A stretch of DNA of 64,000 nt from positions 135,150-199,149 of the forward strand of contig NZ_JBBUTI010000003.1 in the NCBI RefSeq assembly GCF_038066635.1, written 5' to 3'. Shown here one piece after another: positions 1-7,820 of the stretch. Position numbers and translations under genes: made by a program. Within the stretch, counting starts at the first letter, position 1; each line of letters begins with the position of its first letter. The notes beneath the pieces are model-generated. The model was not told where the DNA came from and did not search any database. It saw only the letters and a list, made by a program, of their open reading frames with translations. The DNA comes from Ideonella margarita. GTDB taxonomy: Bacteria > Pseudomonadota > Gammaproteobacteria > Burkholderiales > Burkholderiaceae_C.

Positions 1-231
1 GTGCGCCAGCGCCCGTTGACCGAGCTGCGCCAGTTCGCGCCCGAGGTGATGGCCGTCACGCCCGAGCAGGTGCGCAGCTTTGCGGCTAGCCAGTGGCCGG
101 CCAGCGCGCTGCGCACGGTCATCGTAGGTGATACTGCCGCTGCCGGCGACAGCCTGAAAGCGCTCGACCCGAAGGCCTTGCAGATCGACGCTGCCAAGCT
201 CGATCTGGACGCCGGGAAGCTCAGCCGATGA
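1..231 (+). CDS. C-terminal end of an M16-type (insulinase-like) zinc peptidase, partial
   Basis: Only the last 76 codons lie in the window; the frame is open to base 1, so the gene begins upstream. The segment has the texture of the C-terminal end of M16 peptidases: a helix with 'TPEQVRSFA', then a strand 'LRTVIVGD' and an acidic, leucine-rich tail. In that family this end belongs to the inactive C-terminal half that closes over the substrate, so no catalytic HxxEH motif is expected here. Its stop overlaps the photolyase start (ATGA, 228-231), which suggests co-transcription. The family assignment rests on a short stretch and is tentative. Confidence 0.55.
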   Translation: MRQRPLTELRQFAPEVMAVTPEQVRSFAASQWPASALRTVIVGDTAAAGDSLKALDPKALQIDAAKLDLDAGKLSR

Positions 232-1814
232 GCCAGCCGCCGCTGCGCCATCTGGTCGTCGTGCTGGGCGACCAGCTCGACCTCGACGCAGCGGCCTTCG
301 ACGGCTTTGATGCGGCCGTCGATGCGGTGTGGATGGCCGAGGTGGCGGGTGAATCGACCCGCATCACCTCGGGCCAGCCACGCACCGCGCTGTTCCTCTC
401 GGCCATGCGGCACTTCGCGCAGGCGCTGCGCGCGGCAGGCCGGCCGCTGCACTACCGGCAGCTGGATGACGCCGACAACACCCACACCCTGGCCAGCGAG
501 TTGCAGGCCAGCCTGGCTGCGCTGAAGCCAGAGGCCATCGTGCTGACCGCGCCGGGCGACTGGCAGGTGTGGCAAAGCATCAAGGCCGTGGCCAAGGCGG
601 CGGAGGTGCCGGTGGACGTGCGCGACGACCGGCACTTCTACGCCACGGTGCGTGAATTTGCCGCGCATGCCCAGGGCCGCAAGCAACTGCGGCTGGAGTA
701 CTGGTACCGCGAGCTGCGCCAGCGCCACGGCGTGCTGATGCAGCGCAGCCCCGATGGCACCATGAGCAAGTTGCCCGTGGGCGATCAATGGAATTTCGAC
801 GCTGACAACCGCGCCGCCTTTGGCCGCGACGGCCCGGGTCTGCTGCCCGCACCCATGCGCTTTGCGCCTGACGACATCACCCTGGAAGTGATCCGCGTGG
901 TGCGCGAGCACTTCCCCACGCACCCGGGTGATCTGGATGCTTTCGACTGGCCGGTGACGCGCGCCGAAGCCCTGCGCGCCCTGAGCGATTTCATCGACCA
1001 CCGCCTGCCCTTGTTCGGTCAGTTCCAGGACGCCATCTGGCCGGGTGAGCCGTGGCTCTATCACTCGCGCCTGGCAGCGGCGATGAACCTGAAACTGCTG
1101 AACCCGCGCGAGGTGGTGAACGCGGCTGAGGCCGCCTTCCACAGCGGCCATGCGCCGCTGCCGGCGGTGGAAGGTTTCATCCGCCAGATCCTCGGCTGGC
1201 GCGAATATGTGCGTGGCATCTACTGGACGCAGATGCCGGCTTATGCCGAGCGCAATGCGCTGGAAGCCCACGCCGATCTGCCTGCGTTTTACTGGACCGG
1301 CGACACGCCGATGGCCTGCCTGAAAGACGCCATCGGGCAGACGCTGAAGCTGGGTTACGCCCACCACATCCAGCGCCTGATGGTGACCGGCCTGTACGCC
1401 TTGCTGCTGGGCGTGAAGCCGCAGCAGGTGCACGAGTGGTACCTGGGCGTGTATGTGGACGCGGTGGAGTGGGTGGAGTTGCCCAATGTGCTGGGCATGA
1501 GCCAGTTCGCCGATGGTGGGCTGATGGCCAGCAAGCCTTATGCGGCCAGCGGCGCCTACATCGCCCGGCAGAGCCCGCTGTGCAACCAGTGCCGCTTCAA
1601 GCCCACGCAATCGACGGGCGATGCGGCCTGTCCGTTCACCGTGCTGTACTGGGATTTCGTGGCTCGCCATGAAGACCTGCTGGCGCGCAACCCGCGCACG
1701 GTGATGCAGGTGCGCAACCTGGCGCGCAAGTCGGAAGCCGACCGCGCCGAGGTGGCGGAGAAGGCGCAGGCACTGCGCGAAGGGCGCTGGCCGGCGCCTG
1801 ACAAGGCCACTTGA
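228..1814 (+). CDS. phrB: Iron-sulfur (6-4) photolyase / cryptochrome, PhrB type
   Basis: Flavoprotein of 528 residues predicted to repair UV (6-4) photoproducts using light. The N-terminal half resembles the photolyase antenna domain ('VVVLGDQLDLD' near residue 9) and the C-terminal half is the helical FAD domain. Four cysteines, C364, C452, C455 and C468, have spacings of 88, 3 and 13 residues. As I recall, these equal the spacings of the [4Fe-4S] cysteines of Agrobacterium PhrB (C350, C438, C441, C454). That is strong evidence for the FeS-BCP/(6-4) branch rather than a classical CPD photolyase. It starts by ATGA overlap with the peptidase gene upstream. Confidence 0.93.
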   Translation: MSQPPLRHLVVVLGDQLDLDAAAFDGFDAAVDAVWMAEVAGESTRITSGQPRTALFLSAMRHFAQALRAAGRPLHYRQLDDADNTHTLASELQASLAALKPEAIVLTAPGDWQVWQSIKAVAKAAEVPVDVRDDRHFYATVREFAAHAQGRKQLRLEYWYRELRQRHGVLMQRSPDGTMSKLPVGDQWNFDADNRAAFGRDGPGLLPAPMRFAPDDITLEVIRVVREHFPTHPGDLDAFDWPVTRAEALRALSDFIDHRLPLFGQFQDAIWPGEPWLYHSRLAAAMNLKLLNPREVVNAAEAAFHSGHAPLPAVEGFIRQILGWREYVRGIYWTQMPAYAERNALEAHADLPAFYWTGDTPMACLKDAIGQTLKLGYAHHIQRLMVTGLYALLLGVKPQQVHEWYLGVYVDAVEWVELPNVLGMSQFADGGLMASKPYAASGAYIARQSPLCNQCRFKPTQSTGDAACPFTVLYWDFVARHEDLLARNPRTVMQVRNLARKSEADRAEVAEKAQALREGRWPAPDKAT

Positions 1815-1824
1815 GCGCGACATG

Positions 1825-1850
1825 AAAAACGCCGGCACGAGGCCGGCGTT
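1825..1850 (-). terminator. Rho-independent terminator of the DUF485-actP operon
   Basis: A 9 bp perfect stem (AACGCCGGC/GCCGGCGTT) with a 5 nt loop. Read on the minus strand it is followed by five T residues, and it lies 20 bp beyond the actP stop codon. On the plus strand the stem is followed by GCACAC, so it should act mainly on minus-strand transcripts. Confidence 0.8.
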
Positions 1851-1869
1851 GCACACATCAAATTGACGT

Positions 1870-3687
1870 TCAGTGGCCTGATGCGCCGGAAGCGCCAAGG
1901 CCGGTTTCAGAGCGCACTTGCTGCGCTTCGAAATCAGCCCGTTCCTTGGCCGCTTGCGGGCTGCGGTCGAGCACCGAGAACAACCAGATGCCGACGAAGC
2001 CGATGGTCATCGAGAACAAGGCCGGCGAGGTGTACGGGAACCAGGCCGAGCCCTTCGGATAACCCAGCGTGGCTTCCCACACCGACGGCGAGACCACCGT
2101 CAGGCCGACCGACGAGATCAGGCCGAGGAAGCCGCCGATGACCGCGCCCTTGGTGGTGCAGTCCTTCCACAGCACGCTCATGAAGAGCACCGGGAAGTTG
2201 GCCGAGGCCGCGATGGCGAAGGCCAGGCTCACCATGAAGGCGATGTTCTGCTTTTCGAACACGATGCCCAGCGTGACGGCCAGTGCGCCCAGGCACAGCG
2301 TGGTGATGCGCGAGACCTTCAGCTCTTTCGCGCTGTCGGCCTTGCCGCCCTTGAAGACCGTGGCGTACAGGTCATGCGACACCGCCGAGGCGCCCGAGAG
2401 CGTCAGGCCGGCCACGACCGCCAGGATGGTGGCAAAGGCCACGGCCGAGATGAAGCCGTAGAACACGTCGCCGCCCACCGACTTGGCCACCAGCACCGCG
2501 GCCATGTTGGCCGTGCCCGCGCCGCCCTTGATGACACCCTTGGCGGTGTCGGCGAATTCGGGGTTGGTCAGCACCAGGGTGATGGCACCGAAGCCGATGA
2601 TGAAGATCAGCACGTAGAAGTAGCCGATCCAGGTGGTGGCCCAGAACACGCTCTTGCGGGCTTCCTTGGCATCAGGCACGGTGAAGAAGCGCATCAGGAT
2701 GTGCGGCAGACCGGCCGTGCCGAACATCAGCGCCATGCCGAAGCTGATGGCCGAGATCGGGTCCTTCACGAAGCCGCCCGGGTTCATCAGGGCAGCGCCC
2801 ACCTTGGCGGGGTCCATCGCCGCCGCCTTGGCCGCTGCTGCAGAGGCCGCAGCCTGCGCCTCCGGCGTGGTGGCCATCGCCGCACTCGCCGCGGCCGCTG
2901 CCATGGCGGCCGCCTTGGCGTTCTCAGCGATCAGCGCCTTCACGGCCACACCCTTGGCGAACAGCGCCTCGGGCGAGAAGCCGAACTGCGCCATCACCAT
3001 GAAGGCCATGAAGGTCACGCCGGCCAGCAGCAGGCAGGCCTTGATGATCTGCACCCAGGTGGTGGCGGTCATGCCGCCGAAGAGCACGTAGACCATCATC
3101 AGCGCGCCGACGATGACCACGGCCATCCAGTACTCCAGGCCGAACAGCAGCTTGATCAGCTGGCCTGCGCCCACCATCTGGGCGATCAGGTAGAAGGCCA
3201 CGACGACCAGCGTGCCCGAGGCCGCAAAGGCGCGGATCGGACCCTGCTTGAAGCGGTAGCCGGCCACGTCGGCGAAGGTGAACTTGCCGAGGTTGCGCAG
3301 GCGCTCGGCCATCAGGAAGGTGATGACCGGCCAGCCGACCAGGAAGCCGATGGAATAGATGAGACCGTCATAGCCTGAGGCCATCACGGCAGCGGAAATG
3401 CCCAGGAAGGACGCGGCCGACATGTAGTCGCCGGCAATCGCCAGGCCATTCTGGAAGCCGGTGATGCCGCCACCGGCGGTGTAGAAGTCAGCGGCCGAGC
3501 GCGTCTTGGCGGCGGCCCACTTGGTGATCCACAGCGTGCCGGCCACGAAGGCGGCGAACATGCCGATGGCCGTCCAGTTGGTGGCCTGCTTGGCGGCCTG
3601 GCCCACGTCAGCACCCGCCGCGAAGGCTGCACCGGCGGCCAGCAAGGCGGCCACACCGAGGGCGAGTTGCATTGCGCGTCGGTTCAT
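1870..3687 (-). CDS. actP: Cation/acetate symporter ActP (sodium:solute symporter family)
   Basis: Inner-membrane symporter importing acetate and related short acids with Na+ or H+. The 605-residue protein has a cleavable-looking hydrophobic N-terminus, about 13 membrane segments and typical ActP stretches such as 'TAGGGITGFQNG', 'GLPHILMRFFTV' and 'SGASAVSHDLY'. It is longer than E. coli ActP (549 residues), mainly because of an Ala-rich insertion at about residues 255-292. I chose the ATG at 3687, preceded by GAGGAGGT about 7 nt upstream. That start shares one base with the stop of the DUF485 gene (TGATG), so the two are translationally coupled. Confidence 0.93.
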   Translation of the reverse strand: MNRRAMQLALGVAALLAAGAAFAAGADVGQAAKQATNWTAIGMFAAFVAGTLWITKWAAAKTRSAADFYTAGGGITGFQNGLAIAGDYMSAASFLGISAAVMASGYDGLIYSIGFLVGWPVITFLMAERLRNLGKFTFADVAGYRFKQGPIRAFAASGTLVVVAFYLIAQMVGAGQLIKLLFGLEYWMAVVIVGALMMVYVLFGGMTATTWVQIIKACLLLAGVTFMAFMVMAQFGFSPEALFAKGVAVKALIAENAKAAAMAAAAASAAMATTPEAQAAASAAAAKAAAMDPAKVGAALMNPGGFVKDPISAISFGMALMFGTAGLPHILMRFFTVPDAKEARKSVFWATTWIGYFYVLIFIIGFGAITLVLTNPEFADTAKGVIKGGAGTANMAAVLVAKSVGGDVFYGFISAVAFATILAVVAGLTLSGASAVSHDLYATVFKGGKADSAKELKVSRITTLCLGALAVTLGIVFEKQNIAFMVSLAFAIAASANFPVLFMSVLWKDCTTKGAVIGGFLGLISSVGLTVVSPSVWEATLGYPKGSAWFPYTSPALFSMTIGFVGIWLFSVLDRSPQAAKERADFEAQQVRSETGLGASGASGH

Positions 3688-3995
3688 CACTTGACCTCCT
3701 CGGCCAGGATCTGGCGCGTCAACTCGTCGAATTCACTGTTGGCCCGGCGCACGTAGATGCCGGTGATGACGATGGTGAAGATGATCACGCCCATGCCGAT
3801 GGGCACACCGATGGTGGTGACGCCGGCGCCGAGCTTCTGCGAGAGGAACTCCTTGTTGAAGGCGATCAGGGCGATGTAGCCGTAATAGACCGCCATCATC
3901 AGCAGGGTCAGCCACCAGCCGAAGCTGCTGCGCTTGCGCTTGAGCGCCTGGTATTTCGGATTGGCCCGGATGCGGGCGACGACGGGATCGGTCAT
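3687..3995 (-). CDS. yjcH: DUF485 membrane protein (YjcH-like), ActP partner
   Basis: Small inner-membrane protein of 102 residues, the DUF485/YjcH family that almost always precedes actP. Two hydrophobic segments are visible: 'FGWWLTLLMMAVYYGYIAL' near residue 26 and a second, Ile/Val-rich one near residue 62. A basic stretch precedes the first and an acidic tail (FDELTRQILAEEV) ends the protein. The chosen ATG has a strong ribosome site (GAGGAGGA) 8 nt upstream; a longer open frame to 4244 lacks family similarity. Its biochemical role is unproven, but position and overlap suggest it supports acetate uptake. Confidence 0.9.
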   Translation of the reverse strand: MTDPVVARIRANPKYQALKRKRSSFGWWLTLLMMAVYYGYIALIAFNKEFLSQKLGAGVTTIGVPIGMGVIIFTIVITGIYVRRANSEFDELTRQILAEEVK

Positions 3996-4183
3996 CTGTC
4001 TTCCTCCTCGTTCTTTGCGGGCTGCACGGACGGTGTCGTGCAGGATTGGGGCGGAGTGTGGAAGCCGACCCTGACCGCTTGCTGACCCTTTTTGTGCAGC
4101 GCAACAGCGAGTCTTGACTCTGGACAAGACTCGATTTGCTGCATCGCCACAAATCTGAGCAGGTGCACCCGCTCGCGCTTGGC

Positions 4184-4189
4184 TATGAT
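4184..4189 (+). promoter_or_regulatory. Possible -10 box of rep
   Basis: TATGAT preceded by GGC, 26 bp before the rep ATG. No convincing -35 hexamer is seen at 17 bp. A TTGACT further upstream (about 4114) is too distant to pair with it. Tentative. Confidence 0.3.
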
Positions 4190-4215
4190 CCGCGGCCTTC
4201 TCCTGTGTCAGCCCC

Positions 4216-6303
4216 ATGTCCTCCAGCCCTCCAGTCGCCTCCACCTTGAACCCTGCCCAGATGGAGGCCGTGCATTACCTGAGCGGCCCGTGCCTGGTGC
4301 TGGCAGGCGCCGGATCAGGGAAAACACGGGTAATTACCCACAAGATCGCTCGGCTTCTGCAGGCGGGCCTGAACCCCAAGCGCATCGCCGCCATCACCTT
4401 CACCAACAAGGCCGCGCTGGAAATGCGTGAGCGGGCCCGTTCGCTGGTGGGCCCGAAGGCGGCGAAGGACCTGGCCATCAGCACCTTCCACTCGCTGGGC
4501 GTGCGCATGCTGCGCGAGGACGGCGTGAAGCTGGGCCTGAAGGAGCAGTTTTCGATCCTCGATTCGGACGACGTGCTGGGCGTGCTGCGCGACGCGGGCT
4601 CCTGCACCGACAACAAGATCGCCCGCCAATGGCAATGGACGATCAGCCTGTGGAAGAACATGGGCCTGACCAGCGACACCGCGCTGGACGCCGCCAAGGA
4701 CGACGACGAACGCGTCGCGGCCAAGGTGATGAAGCTGTACGAGGAACGCCTGGTGGCCTACCAGGCCGTCGACTTCGACGACCTCATCAGCATGCCGCTG
4801 AAGCTGCTGCGTACCAATGACGAAGCGCGCCAGAAGTGGCAGCGCCAGTTCGGCCATGTGCTGGTCGACGAATACCAGGACACGAACGCCGTGCAGTACG
4901 AGTTGCTGAAGGCGCTGGTGGACCATGAAGACGAGCATCAGCGCGGCCTGTTCACAGCAGTGGGTGACGACGACCAGAGCATTTACGGCTGGCGCGGCGC
5001 GACCATCGAGAACCTGAAGCGGCTGCCGGAAGAGTTTCCGCGGCTGAAGGTGATTCCGCTGGAGCAGAACTACCGCTCGACCAGCGCCATCCTGCGCGCC
5101 GCCAACGAGGTGATCGCCGGCAATCCGAAGATCTTCGAGAAGAAGCTGTGGAGTGACCTGGGCGAAGGCGAGCCGGTGCGTGTGGCCGAGTGCGACGGCG
5201 AAGAGCACGAGGCCGAGCGTGCCGTGGCCCGCATCCAGGCGCTGATGGCGCAGGACGCGCGGCTCAAGCCCAGCGATTTCGCCATCCTCTACCGCACCAA
5301 TTTCCAGGCCCGCCCGTTCGAGCAGAAGCTCCGGGCGGCGCAGATTCCATACAAGGTGTCAGGCGGCCAGAGCTTCTTCGACAAGGCGGAAATCAAGGAC
5401 CTGTGCGCCTGGCTGCGCCTGCTGGTGAACCAGGACGACGACCCGGCGTTCCTGCGCGCGGTGACCACGCCCAAGCGCGGCATCGGCCACACCACGCTGG
5501 GCAAGCTCGGCGAGTTCTCGGGCAAGTGGAAGGTCAGCATGTTCGAGGCGCTGTTCTCCGACACGCTGGCGGCCGCGCTCGGCCCGAAGACCATCGGCGG
5601 GCTGCACGAGTTCGGTCGCTACGTGAACGACATGCAGTACAAGGCGCGCCACACCGTGGGCGCGGAAGACGCCAAGACGATGCTGCTGGGCTGGCTGAAG
5701 GACATCGACTACGAGAAGCACCTCTACGACAGCGAGGACAGCGAGAAGGTGGCCGCGGCCCGCTGGTCGAACGTGATGGACTTCGTCGACTGGGTGGCCA
5801 AGCGCTGCGGCGGGCAGATCGAGCAAGACGGCGGCGCCACCTTCGAAGCCGAGAAGAAGAGCGTGCTGGACGTGGCGCAGACCATCAGCGTGATCCTCAG
5901 CCTGGCCGAGCGCGGCGAGGAGCAGGACCAGGTCACCCTGACCACGTTGCACGCCTCCAAGGGCCTGGAGTGGCCGCATGTGGTGCTGGTGGGCGTGAAC
6001 GAGGGCATCCTGCCCTTCAAGAGCGACACAGAAGAGATGACGCCCGAGCGCCTGGAAGAGGAACGCCGCCTGATGTACGTGGGCATCACCCGGGCGCAGC
6101 GCAGCCTGCTGGTGGCCACGCTGCGCCGCCGCAAGAAGGGCCGCGAGACGGTGCAGGGCATCCCGAGCCGCTTCATCAACGAGATGAAGCTGCACGAGGC
6201 GACCAACCGCGAAGATCCGAAAGAGCGACTCAAGCGCCTGCGGGCCGAATTGGGTGCCAAGGTGGCCGCCGCTGCCGCCAACCCGCCGGCCGAAGCGCCC
6301 TGA
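4216..6303 (+). CDS. rep: ATP-dependent DNA helicase Rep
   Basis: Superfamily 1A 3'-5' DNA helicase of 695 residues, which in E. coli helps replication forks pass bound proteins. The conserved motifs appear in order: Q-motif 'LNPAQMEAV', Walker A 'AGAGSGKT', motif II 'VDEYQDTN', motif III 'VGDDDQSIYGWRG', motif V 'TLHASKGLEW' and motif VI 'LMYVGITRAQ'. Length and motif spelling fit Rep (E. coli 673 residues) better than UvrD. It is divergent from the DUF485-actP pair. A second UvrD-family helicase lies at 16.2 kb. Confidence 0.92.
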   Translation: MSSSPPVASTLNPAQMEAVHYLSGPCLVLAGAGSGKTRVITHKIARLLQAGLNPKRIAAITFTNKAALEMRERARSLVGPKAAKDLAISTFHSLGVRMLREDGVKLGLKEQFSILDSDDVLGVLRDAGSCTDNKIARQWQWTISLWKNMGLTSDTALDAAKDDDERVAAKVMKLYEERLVAYQAVDFDDLISMPLKLLRTNDEARQKWQRQFGHVLVDEYQDTNAVQYELLKALVDHEDEHQRGLFTAVGDDDQSIYGWRGATIENLKRLPEEFPRLKVIPLEQNYRSTSAILRAANEVIAGNPKIFEKKLWSDLGEGEPVRVAECDGEEHEAERAVARIQALMAQDARLKPSDFAILYRTNFQARPFEQKLRAAQIPYKVSGGQSFFDKAEIKDLCAWLRLLVNQDDDPAFLRAVTTPKRGIGHTTLGKLGEFSGKWKVSMFEALFSDTLAAALGPKTIGGLHEFGRYVNDMQYKARHTVGAEDAKTMLLGWLKDIDYEKHLYDSEDSEKVAAARWSNVMDFVDWVAKRCGGQIEQDGGATFEAEKKSVLDVAQTISVILSLAERGEEQDQVTLTTLHASKGLEWPHVVLVGVNEGILPFKSDTEEMTPERLEEERRLMYVGITRAQRSLLVATLRRRKKGRETVQGIPSRFINEMKLHEATNREDPKERLKRLRAELGAKVAAAAANPPAEAP

Positions 6304-6397
6304 CCTGCCCGGCGGCGCTGCGCCATCCCCATGTCCGCGGGTGACGGGGCTGTGGCGAAGGTGGACGATGCGCTCTCCCAAACCGGAGGAGACGCTC

Positions 6398-7036
6398 ATG
6401 TCCAAGTTGTCTGTGTTGTCGAGTTTGCTGGTGCAGCAGCGCCGCCCCGCCGCGCGCGCGGTGGCCGTGGCCTTGTCGATGGTGGCGCTGGCGCCCGGTG
6501 CGCAGGCGCAAGCTGAGCCCTACCTGGGCCAGATCATGTGTGCGGGTTTCAACTTCACTCCGCGAGGCTGGGCACCACTCAATGGACAGCTGATGTCCAT
6601 CCAGCAAAACTCTGCGCTGTTTTCACTGCTGGGCACCTACTTCGGGGGTGACGGCGTGCAAACTTTTGCGCTGCCCGACGCCCGCGGCCGCATGGTGCTG
6701 CACACCGGGCAGGCCCCGGGCCGCAACGCGTACCAACACGCCCAGACTGGCGGCTCGGAAACCACCGTCCTGCAAACCAGCCAGTTGCCCGCCCACGTGC
6801 ACTCCGTGGCTCCGCGCGGCAGCAGCGCCGTGGGCACGCTCGGTGAGCCGGGCAACGCCGTGCCGGCCGCCGCAAAAAAGGCCGACACGCGCTACGCCGC
6901 AGGCCCGGGTGATGTGGCCATGAGCAGCACCACCACGTCGCCAACGGGCAGCAACCAGCCCATCGACAAGATGCCGCCCTACCTGGCGATCAATTGCTTC
7001 ATTGCCACGCAGGGCGTCTACCCGTCGCGCGACTGA
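6398..7036 (+). CDS. Secreted phage tail-collar domain protein
   Basis: Protein of 212 residues. A long signal-like N-terminus (Arg-rich start, hydrophobic 'AVALSMVALAPGAQAQA') ends near residue 34-36. It is followed directly by a tail-collar domain ('GQIMCAGFNFTPRGWAPLNG', 'LFSLLGTYFGGDG', 'FALPDARGR'), as in the host-encoded proteins often called microcystin-dependent. The C-terminal part is Ser/Thr-rich and ends with 'MPPYLAINCFIA', typical of the family. GGAGGA sits 7 nt before the chosen ATG. No other phage genes are nearby, so this is a stand-alone host gene. Function unknown, probably extracellular or surface-exposed. Confidence 0.8.
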   Translation: MSKLSVLSSLLVQQRRPAARAVAVALSMVALAPGAQAQAEPYLGQIMCAGFNFTPRGWAPLNGQLMSIQQNSALFSLLGTYFGGDGVQTFALPDARGRMVLHTGQAPGRNAYQHAQTGGSETTVLQTSQLPAHVHSVAPRGSSAVGTLGEPGNAVPAAAKKADTRYAAGPGDVAMSSTTTSPTGSNQPIDKMPPYLAINCFIATQGVYPSRD

Positions 7037-7040
7037 GGGT

Positions 7041-7763
7041 TCAGTGGCCGCCGCCCAGGTAGGCGGCCTTCACGGCCGGGTCGTTGCGCAACTTCTCGGC
7101 CGCGCCGTGCACATTGATGCGGCCGTTTTCCAGCACGTAGCCGTAGTCGGCCACGGCCAGGGCGGCGGCGGCGAACTGCTCGACCAGCAGCATCGTCACG
7201 CCCTCGCCCTTCAGCCGCTCGATGATGCGGAAGACCTCGTCAACCAGGATGGGCGCCAGGCCCATCGACGGCTCATCCAGCAGCACCACCTCGGGGTTGA
7301 GCATCACGGCGCGGGCCATCGCCAGCATCTGCTGCTCACCGCCCGACAGCGTGCCGGCCAGTTGCAGCCGTCGCTCCTTCAGCCGCGGGAACAGCTCCAT
7401 CGCGCGTTCCAGATCGCCCGCCACATCGCCCTTGGGGCGCGCGCCGGTGAGCCGCGGAAAGGCGCCGAGCATCAGGTTGTCGGCCACGGTCATCGTGGCG
7501 AAAACGCGCCGGCCTTCGGGTGAGTGGGCCAGGCCCAGCTTGGCGACGTGGAAGGATTCGAGGCCGTCGATGCGCTTGCCGTTCAGCGTGATCTCGCCGC
7601 CAGTAGGCGCGATCATGCCGCTGACCGCGCGCATGGTGGTGGTCTTGCCGGCACCGTTGGAGCCGATCAGCGTCACCACCCGGCCCTTGGGCACGTCCAT
7701 CGAGATGCCGTGCAGCACCTGCACCTTGCCGTAGCCGGCACTGAGGTTCTTGATCGTGAGCAT
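7041..7763 (-). CDS. livF: Branched-chain amino acid-type ABC transporter ATPase LivF
   Basis: Cytoplasmic ABC ATPase of 240 residues. It has Walker A 'GSNGAGKTT', signature 'LSGGEQQMLAMARA', Walker B 'VVLLDEPSMGLAP' and the H-loop region 'LLVEQFAAAAL', the usual LivF spelling. It energises uptake of amino acids or other small carboxylates together with the LivG half of the upstream fusion. It is the last gene of the liv operon, 57 bp after the fused livMG gene, and ends 4 bp from the convergent tail-collar gene. Confidence 0.93.
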   Translation of the reverse strand: MLTIKNLSAGYGKVQVLHGISMDVPKGRVVTLIGSNGAGKTTTMRAVSGMIAPTGGEITLNGKRIDGLESFHVAKLGLAHSPEGRRVFATMTVADNLMLGAFPRLTGARPKGDVAGDLERAMELFPRLKERRLQLAGTLSGGEQQMLAMARAVMLNPEVVLLDEPSMGLAPILVDEVFRIIERLKGEGVTMLLVEQFAAAALAVADYGYVLENGRINVHGAAEKLRNDPAVKAAYLGGGH

Positions 7764-7820
7764 GGGTTCAGTCCTTGTTCGAGGAAATCGGCTGGTGCGA
7801 GGCGACAGGCTGGGGGGCCG

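Noticed and set aside
3996..4244. N-terminal extension of the DUF485 protein
   Set aside because: The strong ribosome site before 3995 and the family length fix the shorter start; the extension overlaps the rep start region.
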